A stretch of 64,000 bases of DNA. Source: Cristatella mucedo. Its lineage: Eukaryota; Bryozoa; Phylactolaemata; Cristatellidae. Shown piece by piece: positions 1 through 11,108 of this stretch. The DNA lies in the NCBI GenBank assembly GCA_009760855.2, contig WPIO01000051.1, positions 552,001-616,000 of the forward strand. Reading direction: 5' to 3'. Within the stretch, counting starts at the first letter, position 1. Each line of letters begins with the position of its first letter. The notes beneath the pieces were generated by a model. It worked only from the letters and a program-made list of their open reading frames with translations. It searched no databases and had not been told where the DNA came from. Made by a program: the position numbers and the translations under genes.

Positions 1-1081
1 CAGATGACACTCAGTTGTACCTTTGCTTTGATCCCCTATAGCCCTCGAGCAAGTCGAACGTTTTCAACTCCCTTGCTCCATATATAGCTGGAATCTGTAC
101 CAGGACGGCAGCAAACTTTCCTAAATTGAATAACGATAAAACCAACTTACTCGTGATAAGAAAACTAAATGTGACATTGAAATTGGAAAACATAGCACTC
201 AAAATCGGCTTTTTCGGTATACCTCCTATTGCATTTGTTCATAATCTAGCTGTCTTCTTCCGAAGTGACCTTGTACTAGACGGCCACATCAGCTCCACAG
301 TCAAGTCTGCCTACTTTCAGCTACATAATATTGCTAAAATTTGGGCTGCCTTTGACTGGGATACCACATCTAAAGTGGTCCATGAATTTGTGACATCCTG
401 TCTCGACTTTTGCAACTCACTGCTTGCTGGTCTATCGGCCTGTGCAATCAGGCGCTTACATTTGGTATACAACTCTGCAGCTTGACTTGCCTGTCGTGAA
501 CGTCGCAGTGGCCACATTACACTAATTTTTGCCGACGTGCACTGGCTTCCAATCAAGCAGTGCATCGACTTCAAGATTCTCTCATTCACGTTTAGGTCCC
601 TTTATTCTCTGGCTCTAACATACCTATCAGATCTGCTCCCCTCCTTGCTTGGCAAAGTTCTACTCACATTACTGACTCAAATAATTTAGCTATATCTCAT
701 GCCAACCTCAAATACTTTGGAGACCGTGCCTTAAGTTCGTATTCTTCCAAAGCCTAGAACTCACTCCCGACTGATACAACGACACCCCCCCCCCGACTTG
801 ACAACATTTGAAAGGAAGCTAAAAACACACCTTTTTGACAGCATTTGGTGGTACCTTGTCCTTTATGTGACTACGCATGCTGACACTGTGCATGGTGTCA
901 CTAACAATATTCCATGTTGATACTGTGCATTGCGCCCTAACCAAGTTTTGCTTGTTGACATTGTGCATTTACCACTAACCGCTTGGGCATGCTTCCTGTA
1001 CACTACAATTAAAGTGCCTTGAAAGAAGCCAAGTTCTCTGTGGGCGATATGCAAACGCTATTGTTATTATTAGTAGTAGTG
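1..1081 (+). mobile_element. CR1/L2-like LINE, 3' part, cut by window start
   Basis: The first bases encode the end of a reverse transcriptase YADDTQLYL motif (DDTQLYL is readable from base 3). The thumb/C-terminal part follows, with weak matches to [11 protein letters not shown] near 320 and to the LTTFKR..LKTHLF block near 800-840. The copy ends in a 3' UTR and an imperfect ATT/AGT tail at about 1056-1080. Stops and frameshifts are frequent (for example TGA at 483), so it is a dead copy. The other copies in this window align with it in order, which is the main support. Clade assignment is from the motif style and is less certain than the LINE call. Confidence 0.85.
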
Positions 1082-1893
1082 TTAAGATTGAGCTTGGTTG
1101 TGGGAATTAATGAGCAAAAGAAAATGAAAGCTAGAGCTGAGCATCCGCGAGCATCACCGCAGCAAATTAATTTGCTGCGGTGATGCTGAAAAATCTTCTT
1201 TTTTCAAGTTGCCCGGATGTGGTTTGTAAACTCAAGCCCCATTGAACTGACCGCTGTTTGAGTTCAGAAGGGATTTGGTAATTCGTAGCTTGGCAGTACT
1301 ACTGGATGCAGCTTATCAGCTCCACTGAGCATGCAGCTTTGACAGTTCAACGATGTATTTGAGCTGTACCTTCTTTCCTTTCTCGTGCCTCGCACGTTGA
1401 CATAGTAATCAACCGTTGAGCTGCAGTGGTGTTTTGCAGTGCATATCCATATTCAATGCCACAAAGCCACGAGGGTTGACGAAAGCCTACAGAAAGCCTG
1501 AGCTTTCGAAAAGTAATCGCTTGCGTTTAGCTAAACGTTAAGTGTGACAGAGAACATATTTCGGATGCAATTGGACATACATTCAACCTCTAAGGATGAG
1601 AGTGCTTATAAAACCATCCACACAACAATTTGATCAAAATTACTACTAAAATTAGGGAAAATGATTACGTCACTAGTAGACATCGAGCCCTGCGCGGAAG
1701 AATCAGACCCCTAGAAGCTAGCTATTGGATTTTTCCAAGTGGCTTGGTAGACCGTGCCGAGAGTCACTTCCGTAAGATCAGAGAAGCCCTGCTAAAGTCA
1801 CAGCGCCTACAGAGTGACTCACCTATCCTTGGGGAGATAACCTAGTCAAGACTAACGATCTCTATTGCAATGGAGATTTTTGCAATAGTAATC
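1082..1893. other. Intergenic, no gene seen
   Basis: No coding exon or known repeat is recognised. The stretch holds a perfect palindrome (listed separately) and a 71-codon open frame at 1630-1845 with no family resemblance. Confidence 0.5.
1150..1187. repeat. Perfect 38-bp palindrome
   Basis: The 19 bases 1150-1168 (AGCATCACCGCAGCAAATT) are followed immediately by their exact reverse complement at 1169-1187, with no spacer. The centre is AATT. It could form a cruciform, be a foldback-element relic or a protein-binding site. No terminal repeats or duplicated target was seen around it. Confidence 0.9.
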
Positions 1894-2136
1894 AGCATTT
1901 AGTGGGTCTCTATGATTCGTCCTTGATGTGCTTATGCATGCTGACACTGTGCATGCTGCCACTAACCACATTTGCATGCTGACCCTGTGCATGTCACCCC
2001 TAACTACATTATTCTTGTTGTTTATTGAGCATGCTACCACTAACCATTCGATCGTGCTTCCTTTGCAACAAATGTAAGGCACATAGAAAGAGATCGAGTT
2101 CTCTGTGAGTGCATTATCAATTGTATCATTATTATT
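1894..2136 (+). mobile_element. LINE 3' UTR/tail fragment
   Basis: It matches the 3' end of the main LINE: CATTTAGTGGGTC, then the GCATGCTGACACTGTGCATG block with its internal near-repeats. It ends with the AGAAAGAGATCGAGTTCTCTG tail core and a short ATT tract. It starts at the C-terminal end of the ORF, so it is strongly 5' truncated, as expected for target-primed reverse transcription. Confidence 0.85.
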
Positions 2137-2489
2137 GAGCACACTGCTGTAGTCATTCAAGCCAAAACACTCTGGAAATACTGCAAATGGCTTAAACCAC
2201 ACCAGGCTTCGTTGGTGTAGTTCTATGGAAAAGGTGAAGTCCGTAAGAGCTTCGGTTTTTGGAAACATGGGTATAGAGCAGTTTTACCAGCTAATAGCAG
2301 TCCTTGCTGCAAAGCAAGCTCCAGTTAATATGACTATTGTAGGTCGCCCCATCCATTCTTGCTAAGGTCAAGTCTAACTTCTATATAAGCATAGTGGAAT
2401 CATAAGATCCACAATCCATAAATACTGCTGTCGACCATCAGCTGTCTCCTTAACCATTATTACGTCAGCACTTAATGCAGACATCCTTC

Positions 2490-2985
2490 TGGTGATTTTA
2501 AAGACGGTTACTAAGCTTCGTAAACAAGATTGATGAGATCACAGAGGCCATTCTCAAGGTAGCACTCCCTCTGGATTTCTTGCCTTCTCCCCCATGCTTT
2601 ACCTCAACGTTCGTCTTAAAGCCTGTCATCTGTGATCTCATCTCTAATTTGATCCAACTGTCCAAGAAGACTACTAGCCCCCTAGACCCCATAGCTACTG
2701 TTTTCCTTCTGAGTTGCTTAGAGTTCCTGCTGGCGTTCATAGCAAATATTGTATGTCCTGAGCATTAGGTCTTGTCCCTGCATCCTTCAGAAAGGCTGCT
2801 GTTTAAGAAGTCAACACTAGACACAACTTCCGCCCAGTCTCCCTATTGGTGCTCCTAATAAAAACATCGTGATAAGTAGTGGCCGACCACCTAAACTTTT
2901 GTAATGTTGAACTTGAGCCCTGAGCACGGGTAGTAGCTAGGTTTTAGAGCTAATCCTCCCAAGGAGTGAGCACAGATGCAAGTGT
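2490..2985 (+). mobile_element. LINE fragment, N-terminal RT region (degenerate)
   Basis: The frame from 2580 reads LKPVICDLISNLIQ, then SKKTTSPLDPI. This matches the SK(E/K)(T/R)xSPLDPIP block that starts the RT domain in the 32.0-kb and 39.6-kb copies. A frameshifted KAAV..NFRPVSLL follows near 2795-2850. The later part is mutated beyond easy reading. Unlike most copies here it keeps the 5' half of RT and lacks the tail. Confidence 0.7.
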
Positions 2986-3740
2986 ATAATGGCTAAATAT
3001 AATCTAACTACAGTAAGGAAAAATATAGTCGGCTTTTACAGTGCCGTTGCAATGTGGTTGGATGAAAACCAAGAACTGCTATTGTAATAGCATCAAGGCA
3101 TTTCCATTGTGCCCTAAGTGAATTAAAAGTCGTTTTTATTTCGCCCTAAGAGAACCAAGACATTTTTATTGCGCTCTGATGAGAACTGAGCCTCTTTCTA
3201 GGTGCTACCACCAGAGTACTAAAATTTAAATGCAAGCTTCGTCGTGCGCTGTATGTCTAGCCTCTTGAGAGCAGTTATTTGGCTGAAGGAGCCAAAGCAG
3301 GAGCCGAGTGACAGGACGGGGATGTCGGGGGGGAGGGCTGAGCCTCCATAACTAACATTGATAAATTATATCCTCTTTTCCAGCCATGCAGAGGCATGTT
3401 TCGAGTCGCGTTTCACTTGAGCTGCGAGAAAGTTGCCGAGAGGCAGCTGCCCATGTGCAGTTGGTTAGTGCACAGCATTAGACCGGCCCTTGCCTTTGTA
3501 GCTTGCTTACTGGCCAAAAGTCTACCCACTCTGCGTTTTTCAGATGGAAGACTGAGGCGATTTTGACTCCACAATGGCCATGCAAAGCGACGCGTCTGAG
3601 TGGGAACCGGCAGGAGATATCGCGTGCAGTGCGACTTCATTTGCCCTGTATTCCCGTGCGTGCAATGAATTACTGCACCCCCCCCCACTCTTTGCATGGT
3701 TTTGGTATGCTTTGAAACCTTGCGGTCCTTTTATTTTCAG
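2986..3740. other. 5' flank of the small acidic-protein gene
   Basis: GC content rises after about 3290. A splice-acceptor-like TTTTTCAG occurs at 3536-3543. A possible upstream coding exon begins at ATG 3574 and ends at a weak donor (C|GTGCGT, exon end 3655). Joined to the exon at 3741 it stays in frame (28 codons upstream of 3741). I cannot decide between this start and the ATG at 3749. A run of nine C lies at 3679-3688. Confidence 0.35.
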
Positions 3741-3748
3741 CACTCCAA

Positions 3749-6700
3749 ATGTTTGCTAGGTTGAACCTGGACAATCCAGCTCCGGATGCAACCGGATCGG
3801 CAGCAGCCGCAATTTCACGTCAGAAGCTCTTTGAAGAAGAGGACGACAGCAATTCAGATCTGCTGCGGTCAGTGGCTGAATCCAAGCAAGTCCCAGAGAG
3901 ATCTCATTTACGCAGTCGTCTGACCGTCGTTGTGTTTGACTGACCTTAGTTTACGATCGAGGCGTTTCTAAAACCGTGCACTCAGACACATTAATAGGCT
4001 AATCATATTAACGGCCTTCTTTTAGCAACCGAGAAAACGTATAAATATGCTTGTCTTGCTATATAACGCTGAGTCTTGGACTAAGAGTGCTCACACTTGC
4101 TCCTGAAATCTTCTGTACTCTGGCCATGTGACTATTTATGTCTTTGCTTGCTCCTGCATACCTGTAAGCTCATGCATGTAACTCAGCCTTCCAAAAGTTT
4201 CTATGAGCCTGCACTACCAGCACATTATTGCAGTCAAAATGCATACGATTTTGTATGTATATAACTCGATAGCAGTTGTATGCAGAAAATTAAACAAATA
4301 TATAGTTACGTATAATTTACTGGAGACTATCAATAACTAGTCGAGGCACCACGGTTTTTACTACCTGTTCGCAATCGCCTCGGCATTGACTCCACCAGCT
4401 TCAGGCGCGTTTCTGTCGGAATCAACTCCCAGGAATCCTTCACAACTTCAAAGAACTCCTCGGGTTGTATATGCCTGAAAACTCTGAACCTTGGAGCTTG
4501 GTCGACTTCTTCCCTCGTATTTTCAATTAGGTCCGAGTCCACGCTTGGTAGTGGCCACTAAATGATCTCAATTGGCTCGATACCATAGGCCACTGGGTGA
4601 ATGAACAATTCTTAAACTATCACATCATATCTATCATAACTATCGCATAAATATAGGATAACTATCGCAGTGTGCTTTGGATCATTGTCTAGCTGCCAAC
4701 AGAAATCGAGCCAACGAAGAGTAAAGAGTGAAAGCAGATGGAATGCCAACATTCTGAAAAATGTCTAGAAAGACATTCTGATTCGTGATTTCTTGAATCC
4801 TGTGCAGCTACTCGACACCGGAAGTTGTAAAGAAACCCCTAACCATTACACTTCCACCGCCAAATTTCATAGTTTTTGGGAGACAACTGTGAATGTGTGT
4901 TTTTCCCATTTACAAATTGACGTACTTTTTGTTTTGCGCATACACATACACAGGCCATATCTGATTTGAGAATATGCAAGAAATAGTTAATGTAGTTAAA
5001 GCAAGTAACCAGCTCACTACTTTTCCTGGTTAAAAAAGAGCCGTAGAGCACTATAACCCTGCTTTAGAAGTCTTGGCAAATACATTAGATGCCAAAACCG
5101 TGATGACCTGCATAGGTTTTAATGTGTTCCCTGAAATAATGAGATGATAGTTTAATTTAAATGCATGCATTCGTCGAAATGGTGTAATTAAACCTAAGAC
5201 ACAATTTTAAAGAACTCTTTAATTCCTTGTTTACATTAAACCGTTGTTCAATTTTTCCTTTCTACATCGGCATCATCAAATTTTAGCATCTCTTCGAACC
5301 ATATCAAACTTATGTATGGGAATGCTCAAATCAGCGTGCTTCAAACTCTTGATGATTGCTGAAAAAATGCCCAACACAGTGGGTAATGTAATGTATCTCC
5401 GTCTGTAACTCCACAAAGTCATAAAGACTATGTGGGTGTTACGCAGGAGAGTTTTGTATAGCGCACTCACAGCCTAAGCGGCTTTCGGTACGCATTCGGT
5501 AGCCAACAGACTTCGTCTCATGCAACAAAGAGAAAGTGGGAAGCATAGCAGAGTCAGGAGAGCAGTTGAGGTAGTGAGTAGCATAGAAGTAGCAGCTCAG
5601 GACCGCTGAAAAGGATGTGCCATAGTCGGCAGTAGGAGAGTAGTTGTCGTTGCGGGTGAGATCGGTTTTTATAGATTGGGATACTTGCTGCACCTAGTAA
5701 ATCTTACTTTGCAGTGCTGCAACAGTAATAGAAAATATTATCTGTCGAGAATAGTGATTATGTCAGTAGCCGGAAATTGCCCTAGTTATTGCAAAAGCAG
5801 GGTCACTCTGCATATTTTCAACTGTTAAGATAACTACGTTGGTAGCATGTCTGATTTTTTACAAATATTTCTAAGTCATGCAAATCATAGGCTCCGGGGA
5901 AATTTTGTTGGCCTGCAGTCCATGAAAAACTGAGTTATCAGAGATTATAAGTCGATCCTCTCGGGCCTCCACTATATGCATCTGCCAGTATGTACTCTGT
6001 GAGCAGGTGTGTACTTGCTACGAGTGCATATTTGGCACAGAAAATTGCCCCGGCCTCTATCTCAATTAAGAGGTAAATGTAGTATATGCCCAGGATTCTA
6101 TTTGTGGACTTGAGGACTCTGAAGGATAATTTATTTCAAGTGATCAGTCTTTATTAGTTTTTATACAGCAGAAAACACAAACTAGGTTACTAGAAAATGG
6201 CCTTGCATTAAGCTTCTCCCTGCGTCAATAGATATCCCTGTTCTTACCAAGGCGATTTCGTGCATCTAGAACACCTGCTTAGCTGATTATCTGGATCATA
6301 TAGGCTGATCAAAAGATTACTAGCATAATAAATGCATACTCGTTGTCATTAATCACTTTTGGCACTACTTTAAGTTGGTGCTGCGATGCTACTTAAGATG
6401 AAGTGACTGTAGTGGAATTTTGGTAATTTCACTAACAGTAAATGTAGGTTTATGGAGTTGTCTTATTGTAACCCCTCCTAATCAATACCAAGTGGGCAGT
6501 GTGTACACCTGCTTTGAAGCATTGTGTTCGCTGGAATGATGCACCAACCCCATGCTCAATGGCATTAGCAATAAATGAAGGCTGTGCTGTGGTACATTGT
6601 TTCTTGCACTACCAAGTTTCAGCAGCCCTTGCATTCTCAGTTGGTCGTGACCTCTGAGAGGTTATGCCTTGCTGACGTCTACAGCTGTTTTCTGCCATTA

Positions 6701-7100
6701 AGTGGTCCTCAAGTCGTGCTTGCTACTTGCTCCTAAGGTCTAACACTCTTCTACTGGGTGGTTCATACTTATGAGTGTGCAGCCTTCTGGGCTATGTGGT
6801 CTACTAGCCTTCAATCGCAATCGATATTTGCTTTCTACGTGTAGAGTTAATGATTTGGATGACCTGCTTGGCCTGCTTACCAAGAAGCCACCATCATCAA
6901 CGAATGCTGCTGTACCCAGTGTAGCTCTGACTGAGAAAAAGAAGCCTGGCCCTGTTCAGCCCAACGTTTTGAACTTTTCGTCGGAACTTGAATTCTCTGC
7001 ACCCGTGCTTGAAAGCATGGCTTCGAACGATATTCTCCGATACATAGCTGATCACAATGTTCGGATCGATCACGATGATGAGGACGATTTGTTCAGCTAA
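3749..7100 (+). CDS. Small acidic protein gene, two visible coding exons (family not recognised)
   Basis: Exon 3741-3867 (acceptor TTTATTTTCAG; ATG 3749) and exon 6845-7100 (acceptor CTACGTGTAG; stop TAA 7098-7100) join in phase. The first ends CTG CTG CG|GTCAGT and the second supplies A|GTT, giving a 124-residue product. The protein begins MFARLNLDNPAP. It has an acidic serine-rich patch (LFEEEDDSNSDLL, about residues 26-38), then DLDDLLGLL just after the junction, a lysine/proline linker (EKKKPGPVQPN), and a C-terminus reading DILRYIADHNVRID followed by DHDDEDDLFS. The DLLGLL and DDLF acidic-leucine/phenylalanine strings resemble adaptor-binding or peptide-docking motifs in general, but no family is claimed. 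An extra small exon inside the 2.98-kb intron, or the upstream exon noted at 3574-3655, cannot be excluded. Without splicing, the first frame would run on to a stop at 3941. Confidence 0.6.
4327..4900 (-). pseudogene. Tc1/mariner-like transposase remnant
   Basis: The minus strand reads the C-terminal end of a Tc1-type DDE transposase: SDLIENTREEVDQ (counterpart of the SPDLNPIENLW motif), then FFEVVKDSWELIPTE and KLVESMPRR, ending about 11 residues later. Upstream on the minus strand, about 4870-4800, MKFGGGSVMVRGFFTTSGVE matches the block before the second catalytic Asp. The part in between is full of stops and is AT-rich. No terminal inverted repeats were found by eye. It lies inside the intron of the acidic-protein gene. 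Confidence 0.8.
5402..5690 (-). mobile_element. Second LINE family ('AGPRLWSSLP' type), C-terminal/3' fragment
   Basis: The minus strand carries NDNYSPTADYGTSFSAVLS, then a stop and a conserved 3' segment ending near the CACAAAGTCATAAAGAC block. It is closely similar, in inverted orientation, to 50955-51292, and more distantly to 17518-17757 and 21440-21690. The plus-strand copy at 50990-51040 supplies the preceding AGPRLWSSL-like part, typical of the C-terminal end of CR1/Rex/L2-type ORF2 proteins. The class is inferred from this motif only. Confidence 0.6.
5691..6844. other. Intron sequence, nothing recognised
   Basis: AT-rich sequence between the LINE fragment and the second exon of the acidic-protein gene. 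No coding or known repeat signal was seen. Confidence 0.5.
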
Positions 7101-8724
7101 GCATCAACAACCTTTGACTTGCCAGGAAGTTCACCGATATTCCTAGGTCACCCAGCAGATGTTGTCCACCACAGCCACGAGAGTGCCGAATGCTAAGTGG
7201 CAATTTGTTTTCAATTGCTCTTTTAAGTCCAGTCAACGGCATCGTCTTTTGCAAGGAACTTCATGAGCAAGTAGGCAATCGTTTGAAGCTGGTCAAGTTA
7301 TTCCTCTCATTAAAATTTTGCTGGAAGCCAGCATATGTTATTTGCCGATGGCCGGCATGGCTCCTTTTTGTCCTCTGGCATCACATTTTTATTTTGCTAG
7401 CCATACTGTGCGTACACGTTATATCGCTATGTGTAAAACTACACGTGCCCATGCTTGTGCAGTGGTGTTTACCTTGTGCAAAGTCAAAGCAGTTGCATCG
7501 TTCTCAACCCCATTACTTTCCTTGCGACCAGCAATAGAGCCACGGGCCATCAGTGGTGATCATCCTCTGTGGCCAAGGATTGCTTACAATGATATCGCAA
7601 ATAGCTGTTTAGAAGGTTGATCCCTCTTGAAAACCCTGACTTGGTTAATACTCGAGTTGGTGTTCAGTTTGGTTGCAGTTGGTTTGCAGATTGTTTGCAA
7701 GAGCATATTTCTTCACTTACACTTACTTTGCTTGGGATCTTTTTGCTGCATATCCCTGCTTTGGTGGGTTTTTGGTTTTCATAAGAACGTTAGACACTGA
7801 GTGTAGGTCTGGACACAGGAATTGTCTTTTACTTTTTCTCTTTCTCACTTGAAATATCAACGAGACAATAACTGCCAGGGAAGCAATACAGTTCATCTTA
7901 GGGCTTGTATATCCAATGAGCATGATGCAGCCACAATTGTTGCAAGTGTGAGGATGACGGACAAGTAAAATGCATGGGAATCAATGCATTTCTACTTGCT
8001 GATCACTGGCATATCTTTTTCTGACTTGTGTTCACTAGCTCGTAACTGTTATGGCTGTTGCTCAATCTGAATAATTAAATGTAATCTTACGAAGAGCCAC
8101 GGGATATCAGAAATAAAGAAGCGTTGCAACTGAGTGTCGACTCTGCTGTGCGATGCAGTGAAAGGCATATTTTTAGCTCGGCCATTGATTAATCTTTATT
8201 TTTCACGAGTTTACACGCTGCTTCGTTATTGTTTGCAAGCGGTCGCACCTTACTGGTGGGTACCCAAGAGTGCAATCAGAGAAACAAATAACTCATCACG
8301 TAGTCGTGGTGCACACATTTAACGATCGTAGGCTTAGTGGATCGTAGGCCTCGCGAATGTATTAAAGTGGTTGGCCAGGGGACCCTGATCTATCTTGAAC
8401 CGACCCCCAAAAGCATTCCCTATGTGGCATGTTCTTTCAGCCCACCAATGGTTGGCTAATCTTAGCCAAGTCAAGGTTAGGTCTGGTCATTGGTGTCAGA
8501 TTGGGTGTGTGCAAGTTTATCAAACCTTTACGTCGATTGATGCTCGTGCCTGGTCTTGTCACCCTCTCAATTCAACTGCTAGTAATCCCCGTTTTTCCTT
8601 TTGCTTCCACACAGTCAGCCGGTTGGCTACCACCGGCTAAATTGTATCGTAGCCCAATCATGTGGACTGTGATCGCCATTATTATAGGCAATTCGGGTTA
8701 CCGAGTTTAGTCATTCTTGTACCG
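7101..8724. other. Probable 3' UTR and downstream flank of acidic-protein gene
   Basis: No coding signal was recognised. Open frames of 62-115 codons occur in overlapping frames on both strands without family resemblance. The nearest clear AATAAA after the stop at 7100 is at about 8114 (GAAATAAAGAAG), which would give a 3' UTR of about 1 kb; this is only a candidate. Confidence 0.35.
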
Positions 8725-9185
8725 AGGGATGGCCCTGCAGCCCTCAACTATTGGCTGGCAGAAGTAACGCCCTCTCAAAATTTGACGACATTCAAAGCGT
8801 ATCTATACGTCTTCCTTTTCCAGATAACCATTGTTCAGTCCTAGTGAGTTGTCCTTCGCATGCACTGTATTACAAAACTGCACCTCGTGAATAAGGGCAA
8901 GTGTGGTAGGCTTTGGTATAGCATCCCAGTGAACTGGTGTTTTTATCTCGCGTGCCTTGAGTTCCTGAGCATAAATTGGTACAATTCCCTAACCGTGGTC
9001 CTGCTAACTAGCGACCGGGTGTTTCTTCCTACGGGATTTTGCATACTCATCCAGTTTGACACTTTGCAAGTCATTGTACTTGTTTATTGCTTTTCTGTAA
9101 AGATTTGTAAAGTACCTGACTTAAGATTAGGTTCTGTTAAGGCACTATACGAAGAAATTGTCATCATTATTATTATTAATGTTTA
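8725..9185 (+). mobile_element. Highly degenerate LINE 3' fragment
   Basis: ALNYWLAEV..SQNLTTFKAYLYVFLFQ at 8736-8823 is a decayed version of the [29 protein letters not shown] block of the better copies. At 9137-9180 a decayed tail (GGCACTATACGAAGAAATTGTCA) leads into ATTATTATTATTAAT. Divergence is much greater than in the 60-kb copies, so this is an older insertion. Confidence 0.55.
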
Positions 9186-9599
9186 CTATCGCATGTGCGC
9201 AGTCAGGTCTTGGTCATTGACACTCAATTTCCTTGCGAAACTGACCAAACAAGCAAACCTGCTCAGCTGCAGCAAGTCATTGCATTGGTCTTTATTTTGC
9301 AATTGATAGGCACTTGTGTCCTCTCGTAGGCTGAACTTCTTCCATAAGAATCGTGAAGGTGGGGTCCACAGTCAATGGCCGGCAGAGTAAAATGCTCTGT
9401 CATCAGCGGTCTTTAAATAAAGGAATATAAAAACTAATTGATTGTCCCTCGAGGATATGAGGGCGCGTGGGAGGTTGAAACTAGTAAAGCAATACAGGTA
9501 ATTATTATGGAGCCAAGGCATGGCGGACCTTGCAGTAATAATGTTGATCTGTACCCGTTGATTGACCGGACCTCTTCAGCAAAAGAAGAGACAGCTGGT

Positions 9600-10270
9600 T
9601 GAACCTCAGGAAATTTGTTACTAGCCTTGCAACCATATTCACCTTCGCCTGCTGAGGCTTGCGGCTATTTTCGGTAGCTCAGCCAAAATTAAATGGAAGC
9701 AGTCCAGCCTAAACAGAACCAAGGAAGCTTCTAAGGTTGTTAGCAAGCTACAATGGTAAGCAGTACCGAATCTTAAAAAGAGATTGAACATGATAGCTAG
9801 CTGTGGGAGCGATCATCTCAATGTTGCTTTCTTTAGCAGTCTCAGTTCCAAGAGCATGACCCCCGTCTTACTACATTCTTATCAAATAAAAGAGCAAAGC
9901 CTTTAAGTCCAGCCCCTATCTTGGGATTTGCTATAACTAGGAGTTCAGTTGTATCACCGTTTTGTTTAATGTAATTGGCCGACATCTAACATCGAATGTA
10001 TGCCAGGCAGGCATTCATTTTATTGTTCCTGCAGCTGTAGTGTCACGGTTTTAAATGTCAGACATATCTGGGTGACGTCAACAATTAAGCGACGGCCGAT
10101 CCCTCGGACCCACATATATTTTCCGAGATGTTCTGTACTATCAGAGAACAGAAAAAAGACCAGAACAGACCTTGTGGAATTCCACAGATGACTGTTCTGC
10201 TGGATCAGGCATGACCACTAGACGACACTAGTTGAACACGATCGACGACCTGCAGCACATGCAGATTTCA
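9600..10270 (-). mobile_element. Probable decayed LINE RT fragment
   Basis: The plus strand shows the same order of landmarks as the minus-strand RT fragment at 33783-34345: an 'AGAGCAAAGCCTT..AGTCCAG' block near 9890, GGCAGGCATTCATTTTA near 10005, then CCTGCAGCTG, a CAGA-type stretch and an 'AACAG(A/C)..GGACC..GTGGAATTCC' block near 10160. No clean catalytic motif survives. Treated as a relic of the same element. Confidence 0.4.
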
Positions 10271-11045
10271 AAAATGTATTTACATCAATGTTTATTCATG
10301 TTTCGTCGCCTGAAAAAACTTAAAGCCGCTCTGCTCGTTTGAGGGAAGAGTTCATTCTTTTACCCTTCATACTGAAATTAAAATCACCTCTAAACACAAG
10401 TATTGCTGCAAATACTGCCACGATATACTTCCGGCTGAGTTAAATGTCGTGTTTTATCTTCCTGCACATTTTCACGTAAGTGGGGCCGTATTTGTACAAG
10501 ACAGGGCCAGCTTTGGATTTCGCTCATCCGAGTAACAATCCCAGAACTATTGATTGTAATAACATGAGTCGTGTTAAACTACCATTTCCAAACAGAACTA
10601 ATAGGTGGTGCTATATCTATTAGGCAATTGGAAACTTTACCTTTAGCTAGAAATTTGCATCTAGGTCAAACGTGCATGATCTAGTCATTATTATGAGGTC
10701 ACGAATAACTCACACTGAGCCTCGGTTGTCACTCGATTGAACGAAGCTGTCCTGCCTTCACCCCGTGAAGTCAAAGGCAGCAGCTCAAAACAATTAAATG
10801 TAAATAAGAATCAAAACAAAGAGTTGAACTTGTATTGTTTCTGCTGAACGAAGCTGCGTTCCTGCTATGACTCGTCAAAGAGTAGCCGACAATAAGAGAT
10901 CCTCCTCACAGAGGCTAGCGACATTGTCGCCGAATCAAATGGCACAATTAATCAACAATGGCACATGCATATATTTAGTTTACCATTTCATTAGCACAAT
11001 CACTGTGGTTAGGTGCACAGACGATGCAGCAGCATGTTTATGTCT
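10271..11045. other. 3' flank of the FAHD2-like gene, no gene seen
   Basis: Should contain the 3' UTR of the minus-strand gene. No convincing minus-strand AATAAA lies close to the stop; the nearest TTTATT on the plus strand is near 10290. No other coding signal seen. Confidence 0.4.
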
Positions 11046-11108
11046 CTAAACGAACTTGTTGACAACAGTTCCAATCTCGTCAATTTCTACTTCCACAACG
11101 TCGCCAAC
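11046..11108 (-). CDS. FAHD2: FAHD2-like exon 7 and stop
   Basis: Encodes [20 protein letters not shown] and TAG (11048-11046). Acceptor TGCTTTTAG. Matches the C-terminal beta strand of FAHD2 (GDEVQCEIEELG-type end). Confidence 0.95.
   Translation of the reverse strand, partial: VGDVVEVEIDEIGTVVNKFV

Noticed and set aside
7190..7620. 115- and 100-codon ORFs after the acidic-protein gene
   Set aside because: Overlapping frames in the presumed 3' UTR with no family features; one is hydrophobic by chance in a T-rich stretch.
8860..9306. 148-codon ORF at 8.9-9.3 kb as a gene
   Set aside because: Runs through a decayed LINE 3' UTR and its ATT tail; no homology or splice context.
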